DNA of 64,000 nucleotides from Pantoea stewartii subsp. stewartii (GTDB lineage Bacteria; Pseudomonadota; Gammaproteobacteria; Enterobacterales; Enterobacteriaceae): NCBI RefSeq assembly GCF_008801695.1, contig NZ_VZPF01000009.1, positions 1 to 64,000 of the forward strand, read 5' to 3'. Shown piece by piece: positions 38,664 to 48,411 of this stretch (position 1 is its first letter; each line of letters starts with the position of its first letter). The notes under the pieces were generated by a model. It saw only the letters and a program-made list of their open reading frames with translations, ran no database searches and was not told where the DNA came from. The position numbers and the translations under genes were made by a program.

Positions 38664-39848
38664 TTAACCATTAGAGCGTAACTGTGGGTAGCGCCGGAAA
38701 ATATACACGCACCACAGCAGCGCGACCAGGCCGATCATCGCCCCCACGTTACCGACGTCAGACAGGCTCATATATACGCTCACCTGACTGCCCAGTAACG
38801 CGCCCGCACCGATGCCGATGTTATAAATGCCGGACATCAGCGACATCGCCACGTCGGTGGCATCGGGTGCCAGTGACAGGACACGGATTTGCATCGCCAG
38901 GCCAATCATCATCATCGCCATTCCCCAGACGACGCAGAGGGTGATAATCGCGCCAGGACGCACGGCGGCAAAAATTAACAGCCCCATGCATAAGGTGACC
39001 AGGGCGATGGCGCTGATCAGCAACGCTGAGGGAAAGCGTTTACCCAGCGAACTGAACAGCAGACTGCCAAAAATGCCGGCAGAACCAAACAGTAACAGCA
39101 GCAGGGTGGTAAAACTTTCGCTGGCATTCGCCACCAGTTGCATAAAGGGTTCAATATAGCTGTAAGCCGTATAGTGCGCGGTCACAATGAGTGTAACCAG
39201 CAGGTACATGCCTGCCAGGGCCGGGCGGCGGAACAACAGCGGTACGCTGCTTAATGAACCGGTGTGTTCACTGGGCAGACGCGGCAAGACGCGCGCCAGC
39301 ATAATCATCAGGATCAACGCTGACAGCCCGATCACGCCAAAGGTGGTGCGCCAACCCAGCGCCTGCCCCACAACGCGACCAATGGGCACCCCCAGCACCA
39401 TGGCCAGTGCCGTACCGGTTGCCAGCATACTGAGCGCCTGCGTTTTTTTACCGGCAGGCGCCACACGAATGGCCAGTGAGGCGGTAATGGACCAGAACAC
39501 CGCATGTGACAGCGCAATGCCAATGCGGGAAACGATTAACGAACTGAAGCTCCAGGCGAATGTCGAAAGAACATGGCTGGCTACAAAGAGGCTAAACAGT
39601 ACCGTAAGCAGTAACCGCCGTTCAACATTTCGCGTCAGCAGCATTAACGGCAGGGACAGCAGCGCCACCACCCAGGCATAAATCGTCAGCATAATGCCCA
39701 CTTCAGCGGTTTTCATCGAAAACCCGGCAGCAATATCCGACAGTAAACCCACCGGTACGAACTCAGTGGTATTGAAAACAAAAGCGGCGATGGCCAGCAG
39801 CACCACGCGTAGCCAGGCCGTTTTACGGGAAACAGTTGTTAAAGGCAT
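38664..39848 (-). CDS. sotB: sugar efflux transporter SotB
   Basis: This is a 394-residue MFS protein of the DHA1 type with 12 helices, opening [20 protein letters not shown] and [19 protein letters not shown], collinear with E. coli SotB/YdeA (396). SotB exports arabinose, lactose analogues and IPTG-like sugars, relieving inducer build-up. The start is followed by a hydrophobic helix within 20 residues. The gene is alone between the small genes and cybB. Confidence 0.92.
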   Translation of the reverse strand: MPLTTVSRKTAWLRVVLLAIAAFVFNTTEFVPVGLLSDIAAGFSMKTAEVGIMLTIYAWVVALLSLPLMLLTRNVERRLLLTVLFSLFVASHVLSTFAWSFSSLIVSRIGIALSHAVFWSITASLAIRVAPAGKKTQALSMLATGTALAMVLGVPIGRVVGQALGWRTTFGVIGLSALILMIMLARVLPRLPSEHTGSLSSVPLLFRRPALAGMYLLVTLIVTAHYTAYSYIEPFMQLVANASESFTTLLLLLFGSAGIFGSLLFSSLGKRFPSALLISAIALVTLCMGLLIFAAVRPGAIITLCVVWGMAMMMIGLAMQIRVLSLAPDATDVAMSLMSGIYNIGIGAGALLGSQVSVYMSLSDVGNVGAMIGLVALLWCVYIFRRYPQLRSNG

Positions 39849-39946
39849 GAGAAGTTAAATCTGTCTGTGCGTCAAAAGAGGATGACAACGATCATCCCAC
39901 GAAAGTGACCTGCGTCACAATTTAGTGGCTATTGTGTAGGAATCAA

Positions 39947-39970
39947 GCGCCGGGTGGAACCACCTGGCGC
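39947..39970. terminator. hairpin between cybB and sotB
   Basis: GCGCCGGGTGG/CCACCTGGCGC, an 11-bp stem with one wobble and a 2-base loop, lies downstream of cybB. It has no clear T run. Confidence 0.5.
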
Positions 39971-40013
39971 AGATTATGGTGATTTTTTTAGCCCGATGTG
40001 CAGCGTCAGGGAA

Positions 40014-40559
40014 TCAGGGCTGGCGCGTCCCGCGTCCCGGCATCATACGCAGCAGCGTATTGTCCTTCAGCGCATAGTGATGGAACAGGGCTGCAGCGAC
40101 ATGTAAGCCGATGAGCCAGTAGCCCAGTGGCGCCAGGGTTTCGTGCCAGTCGACGAGCGTATCAGAGAGATCGAAATCAGGTTCCGCAGCGACCGGCATG
40201 GGAATGCCGAATAATAACCACTCACGGCCCTTCAGGTAACGTGAGGCGATACCCAGCACCGGCAGGCTGATAAATAAGGCATAAATCAACGTGTGCGTCA
40301 GGTGTGCCAGGCCCGTTTGCCAGCGCGGTACGGGGGGCGTAATCGCGGGGCTGCGATGGCGAATTTTCAGCAGTAACCGTGAGAGCATCACCACCAGAAT
40401 GGTTGCGCCCGCGCTAAAGTGTGTCACGGTCATCACAAAGCGCTGCCAGGAGCCCCGTTCCACATAACCGCGCAGCTCCATCGTGGCATAGACAATAATC
40501 AGCAGCAGCACGGTCAGCCAGTGAAGGGCAATTTGAGACGCCGCATATTTATCACGCAT
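40014..40559 (-). CDS. cybB: cytochrome b561 CybB
   Basis: CybB is a four-helix inner-membrane di-haem cytochrome that oxidises superoxide and passes electrons to ubiquinone in E. coli. The 181-residue protein has haem-binding His candidates in QIALHWLTVLL, TVTHFSAGATI, LVDWHETLAPLGYWLIGLH and FHHYALKDNTLLRMMPGRG. It matches the family in length and layout. ATG 40559 follows CAGGGATTTAAC. Confidence 0.93.
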   Translation of the reverse strand: MRDKYAASQIALHWLTVLLLIIVYATMELRGYVERGSWQRFVMTVTHFSAGATILVVMLSRLLLKIRHRSPAITPPVPRWQTGLAHLTHTLIYALFISLPVLGIASRYLKGREWLLFGIPMPVAAEPDFDLSDTLVDWHETLAPLGYWLIGLHVAAALFHHYALKDNTLLRMMPGRGTRQP

Positions 40560-40762
40560 GTTAAATCCCTGTATGAAGAGTAAGGCCTCTAAGATAACGG
40601 AAAAAAGGCAAAATGCTTAACGAATTGGCGACTTAAAGCGGGACGGCTACAGGGGCAGGTCGGCAGCAACTGAATGGCGGGCTGACAGGGCAGATGGCGG
40701 CGATATTCCGCCATCCTCGGGAAAAACGCGGCTGAATGGGATCGCAAAGGCATGCGCTGTGA

Positions 40763-41020
40763 TCAGAAATCGATACCGTGCTTCAGTCCAACGCTGTAAT
40801 GCAGGGGTGGGGTTTGAGCAGACATAACCGGGCAACAGTCGTCGCAGCCTAATGCGCTGGCATAATATTTTCGGGCCTGCTGTATAGCCGCTGTTGCAGA
40901 GTAAAACGTGCCCAGAAACAGTCGGTCTTCCAGACCCGGAAGGTAGCGACAGCCTTTGGCGTGTACCACGTGGTTATCGTTGTAACCGGATTGTTTATTG
41001 ACGTAATAGTAATGCGCCAT
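40763..41020 (-). CDS. small protein with possible zinc-binding His/Cys motif
   Basis: The 85-residue protein starts MAHYYYVNKQ after GGGGAGACCTC. It contains NHVVHAKGCRYLP (His17, His20, Cys24) and later ALGCDDCCPV (Cys59, Cys62, Cys63). The order H/C, then about 35 residues with FYSATAAIQQARKYY, then CxxC recalls the Ada-type metal-binding module, in which HxxxCxxL precedes ...AxxxGYxPCxxC. Enteric bacteria carry similar small proteins of unknown role. A much longer upstream frame runs antisense-like into ynfM and is not used. The zinc proposal is an inference. Confidence 0.7.
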   Translation of the reverse strand: MAHYYYVNKQSGYNDNHVVHAKGCRYLPGLEDRLFLGTFYSATAAIQQARKYYASALGCDDCCPVMSAQTPPLHYSVGLKHGIDF

Positions 41021-41184
41021 GAGGTCTCCCCTAACAGTGAATTCAAAGATGGCATTAATCTTTGGGATTAAACCGATTATAGCGGGGAAACACCGGTAGT
41101 TAGCAATGATACTGATAATACGGACAATTCTTGTACAGCGGATTTTCCGGGCCGCATTGTGCCCGGAAAATTTGTTAAGTTTTG

Positions 41185-42432
41185 CTAGAGTTTGCGTTGA
41201 TGCAGCCGCCACGCGACCGCCAGGGCCAGCAGCAGCAGGGTAGAGATAAACACGGTGATGCCCGGCCAGCCAAACTGATGCCAGAAAAAGCCCCCTGCCG
41301 TACCCGCCACGCTGGACCCCACATAATAACTGAACAGATACAGTGAAGACGCCTGGCCTTTTGCGCGACGCGCGCGTGGCCCAATCCAGCCGCTGGCCAC
41401 GGAGTGTGCGGCGAAAAAGCCAGCACTGAACAGCATCATCCCGATAAAGATCAGAACCAAGGCATGAAAGGCGGTCAGGAGCAGGCCCGTCAGCATGATA
41501 AGCGTTGCGCCCAGCATCACCGGCCCCCGGCCATATCGACTGGTTAACGCGCCGGCTTTGGGCGAACTCCACGAACCGGTCAGGTAAACCACGGACAGCA
41601 GTCCCACCACGGCCTGGCTTAAATGCCACGGCGCACCCAGCAGCCGATAGCCGATATAGTTAAACAGGGTGACGAACGCCCCCATCAGCAGTAAGCCTTC
41701 CGCGAACAGCAATGGCAGGCCCGCGTCGCGCCAGTGCAGGCGAAAGTTAATGGCCAGATGGCGGGGGCGCAGGGATGTCGGGTGAAAATGCCGCGAGGCG
41801 GGCAAAATTTTCCAGAACATCAGGGCGGCCGCCAGGGCAAAACAGCCAATGGCGGCAATGGCGACGCGCCAGGAGAAAAAGTCGGTTAATACGCCGCTGA
41901 TCAGGCGACCGCTCATCCCGCCAATCGAATTTCCGCTGATATACAGCCCCATCGAAAAGGCGACTACGCTGGGATGGATTTCTTCACTGAGATAAGTCAT
42001 CCCGACGGCCGCTACACCGCTGAGCGACAGGCCAATAAGCGCCCGCATCAGCAGAATTCCGTGCCAGCTTGTCATGGTGGCCGAAATCAGCGTGCAGACG
42101 GAAGCCAGCATCAGCGCGGTGACCATGACAGATTTGCGACCGACAGCATCGGACAAGGGGCCGGTAATCAGTAAGCCCAGCGCCAGTGTCGCGGTGGAGA
42201 CCGACAGGGAAATACTGCTGGCGGCCGGCGACACGCCAAACTGTGCAGAGAGGACCGGCAGCAGCGGCTGCACACAATACAGCAGTGCAAAGGTGGCCAG
42301 CCCGGCCGAAAACAGCGCCAGTGTCACGCGCATAAAGGGCGGAGTGCCGCGCACGATCCACGCCTGAGAAGGTGATGCAGGCTGCTGCGCCACATTTCTG
42401 TCCAGGGCGACAGCCGATGAAGAGCGATTCAC
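41185..42432 (-). CDS. ynfM: MFS transporter YnfM
   Basis: This 415-residue protein with 12 helices belongs to the DHA1 family. The stretch RGTPPFMRVTLALFSAGLATFALLYCVQPLLPVLS is almost the same as in E. coli YnfM. The start is GTG at 42432 (VNRSSSAVAL) with AAGGAT seven bases upstream. It diverges from the LysR gene ynfL, the same pair as in E. coli. YnfM has been tied to arabinose or drug efflux in E. coli, but the natural substrate is not firm. Confidence 0.9.
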   Translation of the reverse strand: MNRSSSAVALDRNVAQQPASPSQAWIVRGTPPFMRVTLALFSAGLATFALLYCVQPLLPVLSAQFGVSPAASSISLSVSTATLALGLLITGPLSDAVGRKSVMVTALMLASVCTLISATMTSWHGILLMRALIGLSLSGVAAVGMTYLSEEIHPSVVAFSMGLYISGNSIGGMSGRLISGVLTDFFSWRVAIAAIGCFALAAALMFWKILPASRHFHPTSLRPRHLAINFRLHWRDAGLPLLFAEGLLLMGAFVTLFNYIGYRLLGAPWHLSQAVVGLLSVVYLTGSWSSPKAGALTSRYGRGPVMLGATLIMLTGLLLTAFHALVLIFIGMMLFSAGFFAAHSVASGWIGPRARRAKGQASSLYLFSYYVGSSVAGTAGGFFWHQFGWPGITVFISTLLLLALAVAWRLHQRKL

Positions 42433-42530
42433 AGTAATCCTTATGAGTAAAAACAACGAATAACGTAAGGCTAGGAAAAGCGGATTAGGTTGTCTAATAT
42501 ATTAATAATCTCAAATAATATTTTTAACCT

Positions 42531-43433
42531 ATGAATATCGAGCTGCGTCACCTTCGTTATTTTATTGCCGTTGCAGAAGAGCTGCATTTTGGCCGCGCGG
42601 CGCAACGGCTGCATATTTCTCAGCCGCCGCTCAGTCAGCAAATCATGCACCTTGAGGCAGAAACCGGGGCGCAGCTGTTTAACCGCACCAACCGCAGCGT
42701 GCAGCTCACGCCGGCCGGGCAACAATTTTTGCAGGATGCGCGCGCCATTCTGTTGCAGGTTGAGCAGGCGACCCAGCGTGCGGCACGACTACATCGGGGA
42801 GAAGAAGGGGAACTGCGCATCGGCTTTACCTCCTCTGCCGCTTTTATTGGTGTCGTCTCGGATGCGCTCTACCTGTTTCGCCAGCGCTGGCCTGATGTTC
42901 ATGTTCAGATGCAGGAAATCAATACCCGGCAGCAGCTGACGCCGCTCCATGAAGGGAAACTCGATTTGGGTGTGATGCGCAACACGCCGCTGCCTGCCGA
43001 TCTGCATCATCAACTGCTATTACAGGAGCCGCTATGCGCGGTGGTGCACAAAGCCCATCCGCTGGCGTCCGCCGGGAAGATTTCTTTACAGGCGCTGGCC
43101 AGTGAGCCTTTTGTCTTTTTCGATCCGCAGGTGGGAACGGCGCTTTACAGCGAAATACTCGATTTACTGCAACGCTATCAGATCAAACCCTATATCACTC
43201 AGGAAGTGGGCGAGGCGATGACAATTCTCGGTCTGGTCGCGACCGGTTTAGGCGTGTCTATTTTACCGGCATCGTTCAGCCATGCCCGCCTGACGAATGT
43301 CGTCTGGCTGCCGCTTGAGGAACCGGATGCACTTTCGGAAATGTGGCTGGTCTGGTCTGCGCAACGGGAAATGAGCGTGCAGATGGCCCATATGATGGCG
43401 CTGTTGCGGCGGGAAAACGAACGCTCTCGCTAA
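42531..43433 (+). CDS. ynfL: LysR-type regulator YnfL
   Basis: The 300-residue protein has the HTH MNIELRHLRYFIAVAEELHFGRAAQRLHISQPPLSQQI and the usual effector domain. It belongs to the CatM/BenM-like subgroup and is the conserved neighbour of ynfM, from which it diverges with 98 bases between. It probably regulates ynfM. The effector is unknown. Confidence 0.9.
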   Translation: MNIELRHLRYFIAVAEELHFGRAAQRLHISQPPLSQQIMHLEAETGAQLFNRTNRSVQLTPAGQQFLQDARAILLQVEQATQRAARLHRGEEGELRIGFTSSAAFIGVVSDALYLFRQRWPDVHVQMQEINTRQQLTPLHEGKLDLGVMRNTPLPADLHHQLLLQEPLCAVVHKAHPLASAGKISLQALASEPFVFFDPQVGTALYSEILDLLQRYQIKPYITQEVGEAMTILGLVATGLGVSILPASFSHARLTNVVWLPLEEPDALSEMWLVWSAQREMSVQMAHMMALLRRENERSR

Positions 43434-43447
43434 AGGCGGAAAAATTA

Positions 43448-43463
43448 TGTGTGATAAATCACA
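43448..43463 (+). promoter_or_regulatory. CRP-like site upstream of mlc
   Basis: TGTGT-GATAAA-TCACA matches 9 of 10 fixed positions of the CRP consensus TGTGA-N6-TCACA. It lies about 90 bases before the mlc start. CRP control of mlc is known in E. coli. Confidence 0.55.
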
Positions 43464-43517
43464 TATCTAAGCAAATATTTGCCGCAAAAGGTGAATCTGC
43501 CGCACCATAGCGGATAT

Positions 43518-43539
43518 TTATTTAGAAGCGCGAAAATAA
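43518..43539 (+). promoter_or_regulatory. Mlc operator upstream of mlc
   Basis: TTATTT-AGAAG-CGCGAAAATAA closely follows the Mlc sites known from E. coli (the manX site has TTATTT...GCGCGAAATTAA). It ends 12 bases before the GTG start of mlc. This indicates autorepression, as in E. coli. Confidence 0.6.
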
Positions 43540-43551
43540 CCGGAGCAGGGT

Positions 43552-44769
43552 GTGAGTTCGGACAGCCAACCTGGCCATATTGACCAAATTAAACAAATCA
43601 ATGCTGGCGTCGTTTACCGATTAATTGATCAGCATGGCCCCGTCTCGCGCATTGAATTGTCCAGGCGCGCCCAGTTAGCCCCAGCCAGTATTACCAAAAT
43701 TGTCCGGGAAATGCTGGATGCCCATCTGGTTCAGGAAACCGAATTTCAGGATCCGGGCGCGCGTGGTCGTCCCGCTATCGGGTTAATTCTGGACACGGAG
43801 GCCTGGCACTACCTGGCCCTTCGCCTGCACCGTGGCACATTAACCCTGACGCTTCGCGATTTGAGCAGCAGGGCGCTGGTTGAAGACCATTTGCCCCTCC
43901 CGGATGATCCCACCCAATCCTTACTGACCACACTGACCGACCATGTTGATGCGTTTTTTATCCGCCATCAAAAGCGGCTGGAAAGGCTGACCGCCATTGC
44001 TATCACGTTGCCGGGGCTGATCAACGTCGCATCAGGCGTGGTGCACCGGTTACCCGGTTATAACTGCCATGATATGCCACTGGGCAGCACCCTGGCGGCC
44101 CGAACCGGCCTGCCGGTGTTTATCCAGCATGATATCTCGGCCTGGACATTGGCAGAGTCCCTGTTTGGCGCATCGCGCGGTGCGCAGGATGTCATTCAGA
44201 TTGTCATTGATGAAACCGTGGGGGCGGGCGTGATCACGGACGGACAGTTACTGCACAAAAGCGGACGTGCGCTGGTCGAAGTGGGCCATACGCAGGTCGA
44301 TCCCTATGGTCAGCAATGTTACTGCGGGAATCATGGCTGCCTGGAAACGGTGGCCAGTACCGGCAGTCTGCTGGCCCTTGTTGCTCAGCGTCTGCCAGGA
44401 CAGCCCGACAGCCTGTTACATCATCAAACCTTAACGCTGGAGGCGGTCTGTGAGGCGGCCCGGGCGGGTGACAGGCTGGCCCGCGATGCCATCGCCACGG
44501 TAGGGCATCATGTGGGCAGGCTGCTTGGCATGATGGTAAACATCTTCAATCCTCAACATATTCTTATCGGTTCACCGCTAAATCAGGCGGCGGACATCCT
44601 GTTCCCGGCGGTACAAAACACCATTCATCAGCAGTCGTTACCGGCTTACAGCGCAGGCATTCAGCTTGCACCTACTGAGTTTACTGAGCCTGGCACACTC
44701 GGTGCGGCGGCGCTCATTAAAGATTCGCTCTATAGCGGTTACCTGTTAGTGAAGTTACTACAAGGTTAA
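43552..44769 (+). CDS. mlc: ROK-family glucose-responsive repressor Mlc
   Basis: Mlc represses ptsG, manXYZ, malT and its own gene until glucose import draws it to EIICB-Glc at the membrane. The 405-residue protein has an N-terminal winged HTH (SRIELSRRAQLAPASITKIVREML), a ROK domain and the zinc motif CYCGNHGCLE that is essential in Mlc, ending in the amphipathic helix region. The start is GTG with CCGGAGCAGG upstream, and an Mlc operator sits directly before it. Confidence 0.95.
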   Translation: MSSDSQPGHIDQIKQINAGVVYRLIDQHGPVSRIELSRRAQLAPASITKIVREMLDAHLVQETEFQDPGARGRPAIGLILDTEAWHYLALRLHRGTLTLTLRDLSSRALVEDHLPLPDDPTQSLLTTLTDHVDAFFIRHQKRLERLTAIAITLPGLINVASGVVHRLPGYNCHDMPLGSTLAARTGLPVFIQHDISAWTLAESLFGASRGAQDVIQIVIDETVGAGVITDGQLLHKSGRALVEVGHTQVDPYGQQCYCGNHGCLETVASTGSLLALVAQRLPGQPDSLLHHQTLTLEAVCEAARAGDRLARDAIATVGHHVGRLLGMMVNIFNPQHILIGSPLNQAADILFPAVQNTIHQQSLPAYSAGIQLAPTEFTEPGTLGAAALIKDSLYSGYLLVKLLQG

Positions 44770-44884
44770 GCAACACTAACCTTGCGCTAACGCAATCTGC
44801 CTGTGCTTTTCCTTCCTTAGAATGTCTGTTCGCACGAAAGACTCATCGCCGATGAGTCGAAACCGCTGGTGAAGGAGACGTCGA

Positions 44885-45583
44885 GTGAAAACGCTATTTA
44901 TTGCGGGAACAGATACCGAAGTGGGAAAAACCGTTGTGTCGCGCGCCCTGTTACAGAGTTTTATTCAGGCCGGTTTCAGTGCCGCAGGCTACAAGCCTGT
45001 TGCCCGTTGTGGTGTCAAAACGGAAGAGGGCCTGAGAAATAAAGATGCGTTGTTTTTACAAAGCGCCTCGTCCATGACGTTGCCTTATCAGGCTGTGAAT
45101 CCCGTTATTTTCGAAAAAGAAGAAATCGGGGGTTATCCGCCTTGTGAGGTTAACTATGCGCGAATCAGTCAGGGGTTAAAGAACCTGCATCAACTGGCCG
45201 ATCGCGTCGTGGTTGAGGGCACAGGAGGCTGGCGCAGCCTGATGAATGATGCCCAGCCGTTATCGGCCTGGGTGGTGGAACAACAGTTGCCGGTGATCCT
45301 GGTCGTGGGGATTAAAACGGGCTGCATCAGCCATGCGTTGCTGACGGCTGAGGCTATTCTGGGTGATGGCTTACCGCTGGCAGGCTGGGTGGCAAACCGG
45401 ATCAATCCGGGGCTGGCGCACTATGCGGAGATCATTTCAGTCCTGCTTGACAAGCTTCCTGCGCCGCTGTTGGGTGAGTTGCCCTATTTGCCACGTGTTG
45501 AGCAGCGTGATGTGTCCCGCTACCTGGATATCTCCCTGCTCGATGCCGACAAGCTGCCGGTTGCAAAGGCGAAAATAGCCTGA
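44885..45583 (+). CDS. bioD2: dethiobiotin synthetase homologue BioD2 (YnfK)
   Basis: The 232-residue protein has the BioD P-loop (GTDTEVGKTVVSRALLQ), the catalytic Lys in AGYKPVARC, GTGGWRSLM and the adenine-site VANRINPG. BioD converts 7,8-diaminopelargonate to dethiobiotin with CO2 and ATP; the second copy, YnfK, is less studied and its main role is unclear. The start is GTG with GAAGGAGACGTCGA upstream. It lies 115 bases after mlc, its neighbour also in E. coli. Confidence 0.92.
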   Translation: MKTLFIAGTDTEVGKTVVSRALLQSFIQAGFSAAGYKPVARCGVKTEEGLRNKDALFLQSASSMTLPYQAVNPVIFEKEEIGGYPPCEVNYARISQGLKNLHQLADRVVVEGTGGWRSLMNDAQPLSAWVVEQQLPVILVVGIKTGCISHALLTAEAILGDGLPLAGWVANRINPGLAHYAEIISVLLDKLPAPLLGELPYLPRVEQRDVSRYLDISLLDADKLPVAKAKIA

Positions 45584-45661
45584 CGCCCTTCATCTGAAAA
45601 CACACGCTAATAAGAAAGACAGTGACACAGGATGCGAAACACGAAACCCGCTCGATGGAAA

Positions 45662-45692
45662 AGGGCCGCAACCGGGGTGCGGCCCTGATTTT
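45662..45692 (+). terminator. terminator after bioD2
   Basis: AGGGCCGCA/TGCGGCCCT, a 9-bp stem with a 7-base loop, is followed by GATTTTTC. It lies between convergent bioD2 and osmV. Confidence 0.8.
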
Positions 45693-46829
45693 TCAGGGAT
45701 TCAGACGGCGACGCGTACGGCCGGAACTGAGGTAGTCCGCGATATAATCCTGCGAAATTTCCCCGCTGTAACGGCCTTCTTCATCCACAATCGGCATCCA
45801 CACCGTGTTGTGTTCATACAGCTTTGACAGCACCACGCGCAGGTTCTCCTCGGCTTTGCCGGTTACCCGGAAGGTGTGCAGGATATCCTCACAGCGACCG
45901 CTGGCGCTACGCGCCTCGCGACGTTTAACAAACCCGAGCGGTTTACCATCGTCGTCCACGACGGTAATGGAACGCATATCGTTATCGTCCATAGTGCTGA
46001 ACGCATCCATCAGTGGCGTCGAACGTTTCACCGTGATGGTCGGTTGCTGATCGGTCACATCACCCGCCTGCACCAGCAGCAGACGTTTCAGAGTGCGGTC
46101 CTGACCGACAAACGACCCGACAAAATCATTCGCTGGCGTCGCCAGTAATTCGTCCGGGCTGGCGCACTGCACGATTTTGCCCTGGCCAAATACGGCGATG
46201 CGATCGCCAAGTTTCAGCGCCTCGTCAATATCGTGGCTGACCAGCATGACCGTTTTCTTTAACTGACGCTGCATATCCAGGAACTCATTCTGGATGACTT
46301 CACGGTTAATCGGGTCCACCGCACCAAAAGGTTCATCCATCAGCAAAACCGGCGGATCCGCCGCCAGCGCGCGAATAACGCCTATACGCTGCTGTTGCCC
46401 GCCCGACATTTCACGCGGATAGCGATGCAGAAATTTCGTGGGATCCAGTGCCACCATGCTCATTAATTCGGTGGCCCGCTCACGGCACTGTTTTTTGTCC
46501 CAACCGAGCATGCGCGGCACAACGGTAATGTTTTCCTCAATCGTCATGTTAGGAAACAAACCAATTTGCTGAATAACGTAGCCAATATTGCGGCGCAGCG
46601 TGGTCGTGTCCTGGGTGTTGGTGTCCTCACCGTTGATGAGAATACGTCCGCTGGTGGCCGGAATCAGGCGGTTAATCATTTTCAGTGTGGTCGTTTTCCC
46701 ACAGCCGGAAGGGCCCAGCAGTACGCACATTTCGCCCGCCGGCACCTCAAGACTTACATTGTCCACCGCTTTCATCAGCGTGCCATTTTTCTGGCTGAAG
46801 GTTTTCGTCAGATTTTCAAGTTTTATCAT
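45693..46829 (-). CDS. osmV: osmoprotectant ABC transporter ATPase OsmV
   Basis: This is the ATP-binding subunit of the OsmU importer, which takes up glycine betaine and choline-O-sulfate in Salmonella. The 378 residues show Walker A GPSGCGKT (39-46), the signature MSGGQQQRIGV, Walker B VLLMDEPFGAVD and a C-terminal pair of CBS domains (about 255-375, with RSITVVDDDGKPLGFV), which sense ionic strength in related OpuA transporters. Its start overlaps the stop of the permease gene osmW by one base (TAATG). Confidence 0.92.
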   Translation of the reverse strand: MIKLENLTKTFSQKNGTLMKAVDNVSLEVPAGEMCVLLGPSGCGKTTTLKMINRLIPATSGRILINGEDTNTQDTTTLRRNIGYVIQQIGLFPNMTIEENITVVPRMLGWDKKQCRERATELMSMVALDPTKFLHRYPREMSGGQQQRIGVIRALAADPPVLLMDEPFGAVDPINREVIQNEFLDMQRQLKKTVMLVSHDIDEALKLGDRIAVFGQGKIVQCASPDELLATPANDFVGSFVGQDRTLKRLLLVQAGDVTDQQPTITVKRSTPLMDAFSTMDDNDMRSITVVDDDGKPLGFVKRREARSASGRCEDILHTFRVTGKAEENLRVVLSKLYEHNTVWMPIVDEEGRYSGEISQDYIADYLSSGRTRRRLNP

Positions 46830-47476
46830 TATCGAATTCCCTTAGGAGTCAGCGCCAGCTGCAAACGGTGCAGCAGCCAGTCAAGAACAATCGCCAGCAG
46901 GCAAATCATCAGTGCGCCGGCAATCAGCATGCGCACGTCACTTCCGCTGATGCCATCAAGCAGGAGCAGGCCAAGTCCGCCCGCACCGATCACCGCCGCG
47001 ATGGCCATAACGCCGACATTCATCACGACGGCGGTGCGGATACCGCCAAAAATGACGGGCAGGGCCATAGGGATCTCAACCCAGCGCAGACGCTGCCAGA
47101 ACGTCATCCCAATGCCCCGACCGGCCTCACGCAAGCCATCCGGCAGGTTTTCCAGCGCGGTATGGGTATTACGTACAATCGGCAGCAGGGAATACAGGAA
47201 CACCGCCGTGATGGCAGGCACCGCACCGATTCCCTGACCGATCAGCGAAAACAGCGGGATCATCAGACCAAACAGGGCGATGGTCGGAATGGTCAACACG
47301 ATGGTGGCGATGCCCAGTACCGGCGTGGCCAGCCATTTAATGCGGACAATTAAAATGCCCAGCGGCACGCCGGCCAGAATGGCGCAGCCCACAGCGACCA
47401 GCACCAGCCAGGTATGCTGCCAGGTCAGCGTGAGCAGGTTATTCCAGTTATCAATGATGTAATGAAGGGTATCCAC
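46829..47476 (-). CDS. osmW: osmoprotectant ABC transporter permease OsmW
   Basis: The 215-residue inner-membrane permease has about five or six helices and the ABC-permease EAA-type loop EAGRGIGMTFWQRLRWVEIPMALPVI. Translation starts at GTG 47476 with AGGAGGCATC upstream. It pairs with OsmY to form the channel of OsmU. The gap to osmX upstream is 9 bases. Confidence 0.91.
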   Translation of the reverse strand: MDTLHYIIDNWNNLLTLTWQHTWLVLVAVGCAILAGVPLGILIVRIKWLATPVLGIATIVLTIPTIALFGLMIPLFSLIGQGIGAVPAITAVFLYSLLPIVRNTHTALENLPDGLREAGRGIGMTFWQRLRWVEIPMALPVIFGGIRTAVVMNVGVMAIAAVIGAGGLGLLLLDGISGSDVRMLIAGALMICLLAIVLDWLLHRLQLALTPKGIR

Positions 47477-47485
47477 GATGCCTCC

Positions 47486-48397
47486 TTACAGCATGTTTTT
47501 GGATTGAAGGAAATCGCGCGCCACCTGTTCCGGTGACTGATGATCGATATCCACGCGCTTGTTCATCTCGGTGATGGCCTCATCCGTAATCAGCGGTGAA
47601 AGCTGATTCAGCGCCGCCTCAAGGCCGGGATGGCTCTCCAGCACATCTTTGCGTACGACCGGCGTCACGTTGTAGCTGGGGAAGAAGTGCTTATCATCTT
47701 GCAGCACCTTGAGATCGAATCCTTTTACGCGCCCATCCGTGGTGTAAATCAAGCCCGCATCAACAAAACCGTCGCGGATCGCGTTGTACACCAGACCCGG
47801 GTCCATCTGACGAATTTGCGGTCTGTCCAGCGTGAGGTTGTAGGTCTTCTGCAGCGGCTTCATCCCATCCGAACGGCCATAGAACTCCAGATCCAGCCCC
47901 AGTCGCCAATTATGTTTCGGGTCGGTTTTGCGCACCTGATCAATTTTGGCCACCAGTTGCGACAGGGTAGAAATACCTTCTTTATCCGCCCGCGCCCGCT
48001 GCATGGCAAAAGCATAGGTGTTGTTCATCGGGGCTGGATTAAGCCAGATCAGACCCAGCCTGCCATCCAGATTTTTAACGGTCTGGTAAGCTTCCTGTGA
48101 GGACATGGGCTTGTTGATATGGTTGAAAATAATCAGTGAGGTACCGGTATATTCCCACGTCATGTCGATTTGCTTGTTAAGCATGGCATTTCGACTGATT
48201 GTCGTGGCAATGTTGCGTTTTGGGATAACCTGAAACCCTTTCTTTTGCAGCCACATCACGGTCATGGCAGAAAGGATGTGTTGTTCCGTAAAACTTTTCG
48301 TCGCCAGCACCAGCGGGGCGGCAGCCTGAACGCTCTGGCTGAGCGCCAGCGTCGCCGTCAGGGCCAGCGTACAGTGCTTAATCCAACGCGTAAGCAT
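47486..48397 (-). CDS. osmX: osmoprotectant-binding periplasmic protein OsmX
   Basis: The protein of about 303 residues has a signal peptide ending QSVQAAA and an OpuAC-type betaine-binding fold: [33 protein letters not shown] and [26 protein letters not shown] is followed by TTG-ATG-ATG; the second ATG has the best spacing, but the first (48400) is possible. It sits between the two permease genes, as in Salmonella osmVWXY. Confidence 0.91.
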   Translation of the reverse strand: MLTRWIKHCTLALTATLALSQSVQAAAPLVLATKSFTEQHILSAMTVMWLQKKGFQVIPKRNIATTISRNAMLNKQIDMTWEYTGTSLIIFNHINKPMSSQEAYQTVKNLDGRLGLIWLNPAPMNNTYAFAMQRARADKEGISTLSQLVAKIDQVRKTDPKHNWRLGLDLEFYGRSDGMKPLQKTYNLTLDRPQIRQMDPGLVYNAIRDGFVDAGLIYTTDGRVKGFDLKVLQDDKHFFPSYNVTPVVRKDVLESHPGLEAALNQLSPLITDEAITEMNKRVDIDHQSPEQVARDFLQSKNML

Positions 48398-48411
48398 CAT
48401 CAACTCCTGTT

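Noticed and set aside
41021-41629. Upstream extension of the 85-residue gene giving a 288-residue frame
   Set aside because: The extension is a shadow of ynfM in another frame. A clear GGGGAGACCTC site precedes the ATG at 41020.
43450-43463. TGTGATAAATCACA read as a CRP site in that register
   Set aside because: In that register the half-sites are only 4 bases apart. The register beginning at 43448 gives the correct 6-base spacing and was reported instead.
46566-47237. 223-residue plus-strand frame antisense to osmV and osmW
   Set aside because: Low-complexity, crosses two well-supported genes on the other strand and has no start signal.
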